Notes under the pieces: model-generated | The model's input: the letters and a program-made list of their open reading frames with translations, nothing else | Databases searched by the model: none | Told to the model about the DNA's origin: nothing | Shown: positions 1 to 8,861 of the stretch, piece after piece | Layout: each line of letters starts with the position of its first letter | How positions within the stretch are numbered: position 1 is the stretch's first letter | Assembly (NCBI RefSeq): GCF_015291625.1 | Contig: NZ_CP030047.1 | Span: forward strand, 6,696,001-6,760,000 | DNA from: Bradyrhizobium sp. CCBAU 53421 | Lineage (GTDB): Bacteria > Pseudomonadota > Alphaproteobacteria > Rhizobiales > Xanthobacteraceae | Direction of reading: 5' to 3' | DNA length: 64,000 bases | Position numbers and translations under genes: made by a program

Positions 1-153
1 CACCAGGTCGCAACGCTCGAAGCTCGCGGTGTTCTGCCGAAGCGTCGCCTCATCGTCCGCTCCGCCGTCGATGTAATCGAAGATCGGCCCCGGAAGCCGC
101 CGCCGCGCCAGCTCGCGAAAGTCATGGAAATTGTGGCAATGGCTCAAGCGCAT
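1..153 (-). CDS. FMN-dependent 2-hydroxy-acid (L-lactate-type) dehydrogenase, N-terminal 51 residues only
   Basis: Partial gene. The ATG is at 151-153 on the minus strand and the frame stays open to base 1, so only the N-terminus is seen. The residues FHDFRELARRRLPGPIFDYI followed by DGGADDEATLR are the typical opening of the L-lactate dehydrogenase/glycolate oxidase family, in which Tyr of the DYIDGGA motif helps bind FMN and substrate. A GGAG ribosome site lies seven bases before the ATG. These enzymes oxidise L-2-hydroxy acids to 2-oxo acids in the cytosol or at the inner membrane. It lies 114 bases downstream of the isomerase-like gene, in the same direction, so it may end the operon described below. 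The substrate is unknown. Confidence 0.8.
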   Translation of the reverse strand, partial: MRLSHCHNFHDFRELARRRLPGPIFDYIDGGADDEATLRQNTASFERCDLV

Positions 154-267
154 GTCGTGCTCCGAAGGTCCGGACCGCGGCGTTCGACGGCCCCCAATTG
201 CCGTTCACACCCACAGCCTCCGGAATAACGGGCATGCTTCGCCTTGTCCACCGAACCTGCCGTTGGG

Positions 268-1131
268 TCAGACCACCGAACGGTGCCGTTCGATGCAGGT
301 CCGCAGCACCTCGTCCAGCGGCCGGCTCCACCAGTCGTTCGAGAAGATCTCGATCTCCGAATAGCCGGCAAATCCCTGCGCCTCGACCATCGCGCGCACC
401 GACTTGATGTCGATCACGCCGTCACCCATCATGCCGCGGTCGTTGAGGATGTCCCTGGTCGGCACCAGCCAGTCGCAGACGTGGAACGCGAGCAGCCGGT
501 CCTTGCCGGCGCGCGCGATCTGGCTCTTCAGCTCCGGATCCCACCAGATGTGATAGACGTCGAGCGCGACGCCGATCGCGCCAGTGCGGCCGGGATCGAG
601 CGCATCGCAGATGTCGAGCGCGTGCTTCGTGGTGTTCACGCAGGCACGGTCGGCCGCATAGGCCGGATGCAGCGGCTCGATCGCGAGCGGAAGCTTTGCC
701 TGTTTCGCATAGTCCAGCAGCTCGGCGATGCCGTCATGGACCTGATGGCGCGCTGCCGCGATGTCCCTGGACGCCGCGCTGCCCGGCCGCGAATATTGCG
801 GCAGGCCGCCGACCACGAGCACGATGCAGGAGGCACCGAGCGCGGCCGCCTCGTCGACCGCGCGGCGGTTGTCGTCGCGCGCTTCGCTGCGATGCGCATC
901 ATCCGCCGTGAACATGCCACCGCGGCAATAGCCGGATAGATCGAGCCCGGCATCCTTCACCGCACGCGCAGCGCGGTCGAGGCCGACGGCTGCGACCTGG
1001 TCACGCCAGGGATCGATGGCGCGGATGCCGTGACGCGCGCAGGCCTCGATGATGGCGAGGAGATCGCCCTGCTTGCGGACGGTCGCCGTGTTCAGCGACA
1101 GCCAGCGGTGATCGTTGGAGAAGTCGCGCAT
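268..1131 (-). CDS. Sugar phosphate isomerase/epimerase-like TIM-barrel protein (xylose-isomerase-like, AP endonuclease 2 fold)
   Basis: 287 residues, a normal length for the family. Candidate metal ligands of the fold are visible: E152 in AIEPLHP, D191 and H194 in ALDVYHIWWD, H217 and D220 in FHVCDW, and E259/E261 near the end. Members isomerise or epimerise keto sugars and related polyols with a divalent metal. The ATG was chosen because its first base is the last base of the upstream stop codon (TGATG), which implies translational coupling to the DUF993 gene. A longer open frame upstream overlaps that gene and is not credible. It is the last complete gene of the operon that starts with the ABC transporter. 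The substrate cannot be read from sequence. Confidence 0.85.
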   Translation of the reverse strand: MRDFSNDHRWLSLNTATVRKQGDLLAIIEACARHGIRAIDPWRDQVAAVGLDRAARAVKDAGLDLSGYCRGGMFTADDAHRSEARDDNRRAVDEAAALGASCIVLVVGGLPQYSRPGSAASRDIAAARHQVHDGIAELLDYAKQAKLPLAIEPLHPAYAADRACVNTTKHALDICDALDPGRTGAIGVALDVYHIWWDPELKSQIARAGKDRLLAFHVCDWLVPTRDILNDRGMMGDGVIDIKSVRAMVEAQGFAGYSEIEIFSNDWWSRPLDEVLRTCIERHRSVV

Positions 1132-2339
1132 CAGGCGTCGATACCTCGGGTGGCCAGGATCGTCGTCATCCGGCGCGTCGCGAGCTCCGGATTGGCGAGC
1201 AGTCCCGCCTGGTCGGCGAGCCGGAACAGCTCGGCGAGATGCAGGGTCGAGCGCGCACTCTCCTGTCCGCCGACCATCGTGAAGTGATCCTGGTGCCCGT
1301 TGAGGTAGGCCATGAACACGATGCCGGTCTTGTAGAAGCGGGTCGGCGCCTTGAAGATGTGGCGCGACAGCGGCACCGTTGGTCCCAGCACGTCGTGGAA
1401 GCCGGCCTCGTCGCCCGCAGCGAGCCGCGACAGTGCGTAGGACGCCGCGGGCGCGATCGCGTCGAAGATGCCGAGCAGCGCATGGGAAAATCCCTTGTCG
1501 TCGCCCGCGATCAGCTCCGCGTAGTTGAAGTCGTCGCCGGTGTACATCTTCACGCGCGGATCGAGCCGCCGCCGCATGTCGATCTCGCGCTGCTTGTCGA
1601 GCAGCGACACCTTGACGCCATCGACCTTGGCCGCATCGGCGTTGATGATCGCGACCGCCGTGTCCATCGCCTTGTCGAGATCGGCGGAGCCCCAATAGCC
1701 TGACAGCGCCGGATCGAACATGTCGCCGAGCCAGTGGATGATCACGGGCTCGCGGACCTGCGACAGCACGCGGTCATATACCTTGGCGTAATCCTCCACA
1801 TTCCTGCCGAGCTTGGCCAGCGCGCGCGAGGCCATCAGGATGATGCGGCCGCCGGCCTTTTCGACCGCCGCGATCTGCTCCTCATAGGCACGGATCACGT
1901 CGTCGATCGACCTGGCATCTTCCACCGCGAGGTGGTCGGTGCCGGCGCCGGAGAACACCAGCGCGCTACCCTTGGCCTTTGCCGCGTTCACCGAGCGCTG
2001 GATCAATTCGAGCGAGGTGGCCCAATCCAGGCCCATGCCGCGCTGCGCGGTGTCCATCGCCTCGGCAACGCCGAGGCCGAGATCCCAGACGTGCTCACGA
2101 AACGCGATCGTCTTGTCCCAGTCGATTGCAGCCGTCAGCCAGGGATCGACGTCGGCGCGCGGATCGGCCACCACATGGGCGGCGGAGAACGCCACACGAT
2201 TGAGCGTGCCCTCGAGCTTCGCCGGAAAGGTCCGCGACGCCGCGAGGCGATAGGTCTCGAGGCCGCCATCGGCAGTCGGCAGCTTCAGCGACAACGATGA
2301 CTTTGTCAGGATAGGCTTGGGCCTGACCGGCTTGTTCAT
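1131..2339 (-). CDS. DUF993 / dihydrodipicolinate-synthase-like family protein (putative aldolase or lyase)
   Basis: 402 residues. The sequence resembles the DUF993 group that annotation pipelines name dihydrodipicolinate synthase family, a TIM-barrel relative of class I lyases. No member with a proven reaction is known to me. Candidate features are a central VKVSLLDKQREIDMRRRL stretch with two lysines that could form a Schiff base, then the MYTGDDFNYAELIAGDD segment. The start at 2339 follows an AAAGGACG ribosome site, and the longer upstream open frame overlaps the dehydrogenase gene. It sits 14 bases after the Gfo/Idh gene and overlaps the isomerase gene by one base, so it belongs to the same transcript. 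A cleavage step between the dehydrogenase and isomerase is a reasonable inference, not a demonstrated role. Confidence 0.8.
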   Translation of the reverse strand: MNKPVRPKPILTKSSLSLKLPTADGGLETYRLAASRTFPAKLEGTLNRVAFSAAHVVADPRADVDPWLTAAIDWDKTIAFREHVWDLGLGVAEAMDTAQRGMGLDWATSLELIQRSVNAAKAKGSALVFSGAGTDHLAVEDARSIDDVIRAYEEQIAAVEKAGGRIILMASRALAKLGRNVEDYAKVYDRVLSQVREPVIIHWLGDMFDPALSGYWGSADLDKAMDTAVAIINADAAKVDGVKVSLLDKQREIDMRRRLDPRVKMYTGDDFNYAELIAGDDKGFSHALLGIFDAIAPAASYALSRLAAGDEAGFHDVLGPTVPLSRHIFKAPTRFYKTGIVFMAYLNGHQDHFTMVGGQESARSTLHLAELFRLADQAGLLANPELATRRMTTILATRGIDA

Positions 2340-2353
2340 GACAACGTCCTTTC

Positions 2354-3505
2354 TCAGACCACGATCGGGGCGACGTCGATCCAGCGCCGCTCCTTCCAGC
2401 TCTTCAGCGCGCATTCGGCGAGCTGCACGCCCTTGGCGCCTTCGAGCAGGGTGTACTTGTAGGGTGCATCCTCGCAGACATGGCGGATGAACATCTCCCA
2501 CTGCTCCTTGAAGCCGTTGTCGTAGACGACATTCTCAGGCAGCTTCTGCCAGTCGGCATAGAAATCGTGCAGCCGCTTCTCGTCCGGATTCCACACCGGC
2601 CGCGGCGTCGCCTGGCGCGCCTGGATCACGCAGTCGGTGAGCCCCGCCACAGCCGAGCCGTGGGTGCCGTCGACCTGGAAGGTGACGAGGTCGTCGCGGT
2701 AGACCCGCGTCACCCAGCTCATGTTGATATGGGCGATCACGCCGCCCTTCAGCTTGAAGGTGGCGTAAGCGGAATCGTCGGCGGTCGCCTGGTACTTCTT
2801 GCCCTTCTCGTCATAGCGTTCGGGGATATCGGTCGTCCCGATGCAGACCACGCTTTCGACCTCGCCGAAGAGGTTGTCGAGCACGTAGCGCCAGTGGCAG
2901 ACCATGTCGAGGATGATGCCGCCGCCGTCCTCGGCGCGGTAGTTCCACGACGGCCGCTGCGCTTCCTGCCATCCGCCCTCGAACACCCAATAGCCGAATT
3001 CGCCGCGCACCGAGAGCATGCGGCCGAAGAAGCCGGAGTCGCGCAGGAAGGCGAGCTTCTTCAGGCCGGGCAGGAACAGCTTGTCCTGCACCGTGCCGTG
3101 CTTGAGGCCCTTGGCGTTGGCGAGCTTCACGACCGCAACCGCTTCCTCGAGGTTCGTTGCGATCGGCTTCTCGCAATAGACGTGTTTGCCGGCATTGATC
3201 GCCTTGGTCAACAGCGAGGGCCGCGCCTGCGTGGTGGCGGCGTCGAAGAACACGGTGTCGCCCTTGTCGGCGAGCGCACGATCGAGATCGGTGGCGTGGC
3301 GCTCGATGTTGTAGCGCTTTGCCAGGGCGCCCACCTTCTCGGCATCGCGGCCGACCAGGATCGGGTCAGGCATGATGCGATCGCCGTTGGCGAGCTGCAC
3401 GCCGCCCTGCTCGCGGATCGCAACGATCGAGCGGATCAGATGCTGGTTGAGCCCCATCCGGCCGGTGACGCCGTTCATGATCAGGCCGAGGCGTTTGGTC
3501 GTCAT
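2354..3505 (-). CDS. Gfo/Idh/MocA family NAD(P)-dependent oxidoreductase
   Basis: 383 residues. It has an N-terminal Rossmann fold, although the glycine motif is the atypical NGVTGRMG at 11-18. The family signature EKP is at 112-114 (HVYCEKPIAT), where the lysine takes part in catalysis. In the C-terminal domain DMVCHW carries D200 and H204, matching the usual catalytic Asp and His. Such enzymes oxidise or reduce sugars, inositols or their acids with NAD(P). Its start overlaps the stop of the enolase-superfamily gene by four bases (ATGA), which indicates coupling. The substrate is probably the one imported by the ABC system of this operon, but its identity is unknown. Confidence 0.87.
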   Translation of the reverse strand: MTTKRLGLIMNGVTGRMGLNQHLIRSIVAIREQGGVQLANGDRIMPDPILVGRDAEKVGALAKRYNIERHATDLDRALADKGDTVFFDAATTQARPSLLTKAINAGKHVYCEKPIATNLEEAVAVVKLANAKGLKHGTVQDKLFLPGLKKLAFLRDSGFFGRMLSVRGEFGYWVFEGGWQEAQRPSWNYRAEDGGGIILDMVCHWRYVLDNLFGEVESVVCIGTTDIPERYDEKGKKYQATADDSAYATFKLKGGVIAHINMSWVTRVYRDDLVTFQVDGTHGSAVAGLTDCVIQARQATPRPVWNPDEKRLHDFYADWQKLPENVVYDNGFKEQWEMFIRHVCEDAPYKYTLLEGAKGVQLAECALKSWKERRWIDVAPIVV

Positions 3506-4908
3506 ACTGTCTGCTCCTGCGAAACGCGTGGTGTGGGCCGCTTGAGCGGCTGCATGGTGGACCAGTCCGGATGGATCGAACTGGCAAAGCCTGATGCTGT
3601 GGCGATCGATCCGGTCAGGAGATCGCCGTCATGGATCGCAAGGCGGACCTTGCCGCCGGCGCGCGTGTAGAGATCGAGATGCGCGGTGAGAAAGGCGTCG
3701 GCCTCGTCGGCCGGGGTGTCGGCAAAGCCGTCGACGTAATGATGTCCGTTGCGCTCGGCATGGGTAACGCCGATCAGCGCCCCGAGCGCAAGGTCCTGCT
3801 GCACGCCGAGCCCGGCCTGGCAGGTCAGGTCCTCGCCGCTGATGAAATACCGGCCACCATCCGTACTCCACGCCGCCGCACGGGTGGCGTTGATGACCGA
3901 CTTGTAGATGCCCTTGCACGATTTCGAGGAGATGCCGCGATAGCCGAGCGCCCGCGCCTGCGGGAACGCATCGTAGGAATCGTCGGCCTCGTCGATGATG
4001 AAACTGCGCGCGGCCAGCCCCCCGAGCGGCGAAGCCTTCGTGATATCGCGCGGCATCGGCTGTTCGATATAGAGCAGGTTCGCCGCGATCGGCTCGAGCG
4101 CCGCGTCGTGATCGAGCCGATCGACCAGCGCGCTCAGCGCCGCAAGGTCGGCATATTGCTCGTTGGCGTCGAGCGTGATCTTCGTGGCGTAAGGCAGTTT
4201 TGCAAGCTCTCCGCCGATCCGCGCCAGCCGCGCGGCGTCATGGGCGGGATCGCCGTTCAGCTTGAGCTTGAAGTAGCGTGCACCGGCGTTCTCGTTGGGA
4301 TCGGCGACGCCGCCCTCGCCTTCAACCTTGTCGTCCATCCCGACCGTGTGCCTGACCGCGACACGATCGAGCCGCCGGCGCGACGACAGGAACCGCGCGA
4401 TGGCAGCCTCGTCGATATCCGGCGTCAACCGCGCATCGATGCCGGCGACATTCCCGGCCATGCCGTCGAAGAAGTTGATGCCGGCCGCGCGCAGCAACGC
4501 ATCCAGGATCGCCTTGTCGATCTCGGCCGGGCCGAAGCTCGCGGCAAGCGGTGGAATGTCCTCCGCAGCGCAGGCCGCGACCTGCGGACCGATGCACGCG
4601 GCGTGCAGGCTGAATGCGGTGTCAAAGCCCCCACTCGCCAGATAGAGCTCGCGTGCAACGACGAGCGAGCGGCGCAGGCCGTCGAGCGACTGCGCCTCCG
4701 TCAGATGCGGCCGCTTGTCGAACCATTTCGGCGCCAGCATCTCGGCGCTGGCGCCGGTCGCCCGGCCCTTGCCCTCCACCTCGATCTCGGCCCGCACGAA
4801 CAACTGCGTCGACGCGGTGATCGTCACCGCGCCGAAACGGAACGGCCGGGCGAACACCAGCGGCCGTTCGAAGAAGGCGATATCGTTGACCTTGAGGCGA
4901 AGCGGCAT
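3502..4908 (-). CDS. Enolase-superfamily enzyme (mandelate racemase / muconate lactonising type)
   Basis: 468 residues, longer than the usual 360-440. The catalytic layout of the superfamily is visible: K214 and K216 in the KLKLNG motif, metal ligands D247 (LDANEQ), E282 (YIEQP) and D306/E307 (IIDEADDS), then K329 in SSKSCKG. The two lysines on one face and one on the other suggest an enzyme of the muconate-lactonising subgroup, which racemises, dehydrates or cycloisomerises carboxylates through an enolate. The gene lies 14 bases after the ABC ATPase gene and overlaps the dehydrogenase gene, in a tightly packed operon. I infer an acid sugar or similar carboxylate as substrate. The reaction is not assigned. 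Confidence 0.85.
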   Translation of the reverse strand: MPLRLKVNDIAFFERPLVFARPFRFGAVTITASTQLFVRAEIEVEGKGRATGASAEMLAPKWFDKRPHLTEAQSLDGLRRSLVVARELYLASGGFDTAFSLHAACIGPQVAACAAEDIPPLAASFGPAEIDKAILDALLRAAGINFFDGMAGNVAGIDARLTPDIDEAAIARFLSSRRRLDRVAVRHTVGMDDKVEGEGGVADPNENAGARYFKLKLNGDPAHDAARLARIGGELAKLPYATKITLDANEQYADLAALSALVDRLDHDAALEPIAANLLYIEQPMPRDITKASPLGGLAARSFIIDEADDSYDAFPQARALGYRGISSKSCKGIYKSVINATRAAAWSTDGGRYFISGEDLTCQAGLGVQQDLALGALIGVTHAERNGHHYVDGFADTPADEADAFLTAHLDLYTRAGGKVRLAIHDGDLLTGSIATASGFASSIHPDWSTMQPLKRPTPRVSQEQTV

Positions 4909-4922
4909 TGACAGCTCGGGTG

Positions 4923-5771
4923 TTAATCCAGCGACCCCTGCGTGAAGAAATGCTTGCGGATCCGCTGCACCAGTTCGGTGAAGACGGGATCGGACATCGT
5001 CTCGAGCGAGCGCGGCCGCGGCATCGGCACGTCGTAGATCGCGGCGATGGCGCCGGGGCGCTCGGTCATCACCAGCACGCGGTCGGCGAGGAATACGGCT
5101 TCCGGGATCGAATGGGTGATCAGGAGCACGGTCTTGCCGGTCTCGCGCTGAATCCGCATCAGCTCGACATTCATCCGCTCGCGCGTCATGGCGTCGAGCG
5201 CGCCGAACGGCTCGTCCATCAGCATGATCTTGGGATCGTGCACCAGCGCGCGGCAGATCGAGGCCCGCTGCTGCATGCCGCCGGAGAGTTGCCAGGGCAG
5301 CTTCTTCTCAAAACCCTCGAGCCCGACCAGCTTCAGCAGATTCTTGGCGCGGGCGAGATATTTGTCGCGTGGCAGGCCCTTCATGTCGATCGGCAGCATC
5401 ACGTTGGAGAGGATATTGCGCCAGGGCAGCAGCAGCGCGTTCTGGAAAACGATGCCGACATTGCCGTGCGGCTTCGTCACCGGCTCGCCGTCGACCAGCA
5501 CCTCGCCTGATGTCGGCGGCAACAGGCCCGAGATCATCTTGAGCAGCGTGGACTTGCCGCAGCCGGACGGCCCGACCACGACAAAGAACTCGCCGTCATT
5601 GATGGTGAAGTCGAGCGACCGCAGCGACGGCACGTCGCCGTCGCGCGAGCGGTAGGTCTTCGATACGCCGGACAGCTTGATGCCCGGCGTCGCGCCGGCC
5701 GCGCGGTCCGACACCAGGCGCAGATGCGCGGCGGGCTGACTGACGTCGGCTGGTTTGGTTGCAGGGATCAT
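4923..5771 (-). CDS. ABC transporter ATP-binding protein (nitrate/taurine/NMT1-type importer)
   Basis: 282 residues. The nucleotide-binding domain has Walker A GPSGCGKST at 67-75, Q-loop Q110, signature LSGGMQQR at 162-169, Walker B MLMDEP at 183-188 and a later switch His in LLITHSIPEA. It energises the permease encoded upstream. I place the start at the ATG at 5771, because GGAGAGG lies six bases before it. A GTG five codons earlier would put that ribosome site inside the gene. A palindromic repeat of the CGTCCC family fills the gap to the binding-protein gene. The transporter resembles the SsuB/TauB/ThiZ group, so the ligand may be an acid or an amine. Confidence 0.92.
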   Translation of the reverse strand: MIPATKPADVSQPAAHLRLVSDRAAGATPGIKLSGVSKTYRSRDGDVPSLRSLDFTINDGEFFVVVGPSGCGKSTLLKMISGLLPPTSGEVLVDGEPVTKPHGNVGIVFQNALLLPWRNILSNVMLPIDMKGLPRDKYLARAKNLLKLVGLEGFEKKLPWQLSGGMQQRASICRALVHDPKIMLMDEPFGALDAMTRERMNVELMRIQRETGKTVLLITHSIPEAVFLADRVLVMTERPGAIAAIYDVPMPRPRSLETMSDPVFTELVQRIRKHFFTQGSLD

Positions 5772-5787
5772 CACAGCCCTCTCCACC

Positions 5788-5925
5788 CGTCGTCCCTGCG
5801 AAAGCAGGGACCCATACGCCGTGTCCTCTCATTCGGGCACACGGGGAGGGACCTTCCGCAACAACTAACGCCGGGGCTTTTGGGTCCCTGCTCCGTGCGC
5901 AACAGCGCTCTCGGCAGTGACGACA
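5788..5925 (+). repeat. Dispersed palindromic repeat, CGTCCC family, copy 1
   Basis: The segment begins CGTCGTCCCTGCGAAAGCA and goes on to GGGACCCATA. It ends with the reversed arm TGGGTCCCTGCTCCGTGCGC followed by the closing GACGAC. The same architecture recurs at 11996, 16360 and 49706, with shorter forms at 22728 and 27496. It lies between the binding-protein and ATPase genes of one operon, so it is transcribed and would fold into a long hairpin. Such elements are common between genes in Bradyrhizobium. No coding function is seen. Confidence 0.8.
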
Positions 5926-5937
5926 GTTGAGTGTGGC

Positions 5938-6936
5938 TCACGAATCCCCCTTCGGCAGATAGTCGTTGGTGTAGAACGCCTTCGGATTGGCTTTGGCCTT
6001 GGCGTCGAGGCCGCCATATTCGACCATCAGATTGACCGACTCGGTCATGTTCTGGTCGGTGACCTGGAACGGCCGCTTGGCCTTGGTTTCCGCCGTGCGA
6101 TAGAGCGGGATCGTCAGCTCGAAGCCTTGCGTCAGCGTGTCGATCTTGCCGCCCTTCGGGTTGGCGTCGAGGATCGACTGCGCCGCCGCCTTCGGCTCCT
6201 TCTCCGCGGCTTCCACCGCCTTGGTGGTCGCCGACATGAAGCGGCGCACTAGGTCGGCATTGGCCTTCACATAATCGGAGTTCGCGATGATGCCGGACGA
6301 CACCATGTTGATGCCGTAGTCGGCGAACTTGATCGGATAGACGTCCTTAGCCGTCGCGTCCTTGATCTTCATCGACTGGTCCATGACGTAGCCGAGCAGC
6401 AAATCCGCCTGGCCGTTGATCACGGCGTTGAGCTTGGTCTGGCCATCGCCGGCGACGGTCTGGAAGTCGCTTTCCTTGAGGCCGGTCTTCTTCAGGAACA
6501 GCGGCCAGATCTGCGTCATCGAGTCCGCCGGCGTGATCGCGACCGTCTTGCCCTTGATGTCTTCCGGCTTCCTGATGTTCTTGTCGACGAAGCCCATCGC
6601 CGACATCGGACTGGTCTGCAGCAGCACGCCGGTGGCAATCACTGGCGCGCCCTTCACCGCCGCACGCATCATCGTCGGCACGTCGACATAGCCGAAATCG
6701 GCGGTCTTGGCGGCCGCCGCCTGCGTGGTGGCAGCCGAGCCGCGGCCCTCCTGGATCTCGAGGTCGATGCCCTCGGCGGCATAGATGCCCTTGGCCTTGC
6801 CGTAATAGAACGGCGCGTGCTCGCCATAGACGTACCAGTTCAGCATCAGCACGACCTTGTCGGCCGCGGCGGCTGGCGCCACGGCAAGCGCGGTCCAGGC
6901 CAGTGCGGCGCCGGCGACCGCAATCAAACGCTTCAT
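5938..6936 (-). CDS. ABC transporter periplasmic substrate-binding protein (NMT1/THI5-like)
   Basis: 332 residues. Residues 1-25 form a signal peptide (charged MKR, a hydrophobic alanine-rich core, APAAAA before the mature DKVV). The mature part opens with VVLMLNWYVYGEHAPFYYGK, the characteristic first strand of NMT1/THI5 and SsuA-like binding proteins, which bind pyrimidine precursors, sulfonates, aromatic acids or other small anions. It works in the periplasm with the permease and ATPase encoded next to it. It lies 62 bases after the permease gene. The family is too broad to give the ligand. The downstream enzymes suggest an acid feeding the enolase-superfamily step. Confidence 0.9.
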   Translation of the reverse strand: MKRLIAVAGAALAWTALAVAPAAAADKVVLMLNWYVYGEHAPFYYGKAKGIYAAEGIDLEIQEGRGSAATTQAAAAKTADFGYVDVPTMMRAAVKGAPVIATGVLLQTSPMSAMGFVDKNIRKPEDIKGKTVAITPADSMTQIWPLFLKKTGLKESDFQTVAGDGQTKLNAVINGQADLLLGYVMDQSMKIKDATAKDVYPIKFADYGINMVSSGIIANSDYVKANADLVRRFMSATTKAVEAAEKEPKAAAQSILDANPKGGKIDTLTQGFELTIPLYRTAETKAKRPFQVTDQNMTESVNLMVEYGGLDAKAKANPKAFYTNDYLPKGDS

Positions 6937-6998
6937 GGTTGTTCTCCCTTTATTGTACCGCGGTCCTTGTTGTGTGGGCCGTTTGTCCGGTTGCTACG

Positions 6999-7808
6999 CT
7001 AGGACGCGAAGCTGATGTCGTCGCGCTGGCTGACGTGCCAGGGGATCACCAGCCGCTCGATGCGGTCGACGACCCAGAACAGAATGACGCCGAGCAGCGC
7101 CAGGATCACCAGCGCGGCGAACATCGTCGGCAGGTCGAAAGTCCCGATCGAGCGCTGCATCACATAGCCGATGCCGGAATTGGACCCGACGAACTCGCCG
7201 ACCACGGCGCCGACCACGGCGAGCGTCACCGAGACTTTCAGGCCGGAGAAGATCGCCGGCATCGCATGCGGCAGGTTGACCGCGCAGAACACCTTGAAGC
7301 GGCTGCCCTGCATCGCGCGCGCCAGGTCAACCATGTCGGGATCGACCGCCCTGAAGCCCTGCACCGCCGAGACCACCACGGGGAAGAAGCCGAGCAGGAA
7401 CGCGGAGATCACCTTGGGGATGATGCCGAAGCCGAACCACACCACGAACAGCGGCGCGATCGCGATCTTCGGCACCGATTGGGAGAACACCAGCAGCGGA
7501 TAGACGTAGCTCTCAACCGTCTTCGAGCCCGCGATCAGCATGGCGACGGGAATACCGAACAGCGCCGAGAGCAGGAAGCCGCAGATCGTCGCATAGGTGG
7601 TCGGCCAGGACTGCCGCAGCAGCTCCGGCCAGTCGCTCCACAGCACCGCGACGACGTCGCCGGGCGACGGGATCTGATAGGCCGGGATGTGGAACAGGTG
7701 GATCGAAAGGTCCCAGGCCACCACGATGACCACCAGGAACAGGAACGGACGCACCCACGCCGCATTCAGCACCTTCGACACGCCCGAAGGGCTCTTCGCC
7801 TCCGCCAC
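6999..7808 (-). CDS. ABC transporter permease (BPD_transp_1, nitrate/taurine type)
   Basis: 269 residues with about six membrane segments, the first at roughly 20-38. The EAA coupling loop is visible as DLARAMQGSRFKVFCAVNLP near residue 165, where it contacts the ATPase. Translation starts at a GTG (7808) preceded by AAGGGAGCGTGAC. This is the first gene of the transporter operon. The 239 bases upstream, before the TetR gene, contain a long inverted repeat. The protein would sit in the inner membrane and move the ligand delivered by the NMT1-like binding protein. Confidence 0.92.
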   Translation of the reverse strand: MAEAKSPSGVSKVLNAAWVRPFLFLVVIVVAWDLSIHLFHIPAYQIPSPGDVVAVLWSDWPELLRQSWPTTYATICGFLLSALFGIPVAMLIAGSKTVESYVYPLLVFSQSVPKIAIAPLFVVWFGFGIIPKVISAFLLGFFPVVVSAVQGFRAVDPDMVDLARAMQGSRFKVFCAVNLPHAMPAIFSGLKVSVTLAVVGAVVGEFVGSNSGIGYVMQRSIGTFDLPTMFAALVILALLGVILFWVVDRIERLVIPWHVSQRDDISFAS

Positions 7809-7944
7809 GTCACGCTCCCTTGCAGTCCCTGTTGTTGGTCCAGAAATTAACCCGTTGGATAAATACTGTCCAGCCCCTCGCGCGCGACAAAATCGCGCCG
7901 AAGCACGCGACTTTCGTCAGGCGAGATTTTTATCGATGAGGGAT

Positions 7945-8035
7945 GCGTAGCCCGGATGAAGCGGAGTGCAATCCGGGACCACATCATCCGCAGATGCTAC
8001 TCCCCGGATTACGCTTCGCTTCATCCGGGCTACGC
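7945..8035 (+). repeat. Inverted repeat, GTAGCCCGGATGAAGCG family
   Basis: Two perfect 19-base arms (GCGTAGCCCGGATGAAGCG and its complement at the right end) enclose about 50 bases that themselves hold the weaker pair AATCCGGGA and TCCCCGGATT. The whole can form one long hairpin. This is a common dispersed element of Bradyrhizobium-like genomes. It separates the TetR gene from the ABC operon, where it may act as a terminator or RNA stabiliser. No gene lies here. Confidence 0.8.
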
Positions 8036-8047
8036 GGCCGCCGGACC

Positions 8048-8791
8048 TCACACCACCCGGTGTTCCGCCGTGCGCAGCACCGGCATCGCGCTACCGAACG
8101 CCGCGGTGGATTTGCCGGTCAGCGCCGCCAATACCAGCGCGGTCATGTGCTCGAGGCGCTCGTCGCGGGCGTCCTTCTTGAGCAGGTCGCGGCCGAAGAT
8201 CACGCTCAGCGTGGCGCTGTTGGAGAGATAGAAGAATGCCAGCCCCGCAATCGAGATATAGAGCTGCACCGGATCGACCGCGTCGCGGAAATCGCCGCTC
8301 TCGACCCCGCGCGTCACCACGGTGCGGATCATCTCGACAAAGGGCGAATGCATCGACTTCACCTTGGTCGAGCGCTTCAGATGCTTTGCCTTGGCGAGGT
8401 TCTCCGTGTTCAGCAGTGCCAGGAACTCGGGGTTGCGCAGAAAATAGTTCCACGTGAAGTCGATCAGGCGCCCGATCGCCTCGGGCGGGTCGAGATGCTC
8501 GAGATCGAGCGTGCGCTCCTCGGCGCGGATCTTCTCGTAGGCGCCTTCCAGCACCTCGAGATAGAGATCCTCCTTGTTGCCGACATGGTAGTACAGCATG
8601 CGCTTGTTGGCGTCGGCATTGGCCGCGATGCGGTCGACCCGCGCGCCCGCGAGGCCATGGGCGGCGAATTCCTGCTTGGCCGCCTCGAGAATCCGCAGCC
8701 GCATCCCCTGGGGGTCGCGCTGCCATCTCTGTACTCGCTTTGCCTTCGCCAACTCGACCGCCCGGTGATGCTGAATAGATGAATGTAGCAT
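8048..8791 (-). CDS. TetR/AcrR family transcriptional regulator
   Basis: 247 residues. The DNA-binding domain is at about 30-80 (RLRILEAAKQEFAAHGLAGA, then a helix-turn-helix ending KRMLYYHVGNKEDLY), and the C-terminal ligand/dimer domain is helical. The first 29 residues are basic and unusually long, so a later start is possible. The gene lies upstream of the ABC operon in the same direction, with a hairpin repeat between, so it is a candidate regulator of that operon. No operator could be picked out with confidence. TetR proteins usually repress until a small ligand binds. Confidence 0.88.
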   Translation of the reverse strand: MLHSSIQHHRAVELAKAKRVQRWQRDPQGMRLRILEAAKQEFAAHGLAGARVDRIAANADANKRMLYYHVGNKEDLYLEVLEGAYEKIRAEERTLDLEHLDPPEAIGRLIDFTWNYFLRNPEFLALLNTENLAKAKHLKRSTKVKSMHSPFVEMIRTVVTRGVESGDFRDAVDPVQLYISIAGLAFFYLSNSATLSVIFGRDLLKKDARDERLEHMTALVLAALTGKSTAAFGSAMPVLRTAEHRVV

Positions 8792-8861
8792 GACGCGCGG
8801 CGTTTGAGAACGAATGTTGTCGTGACGGCCATGCGGGAATATTTCTCGCAGCGGCCCGCTT

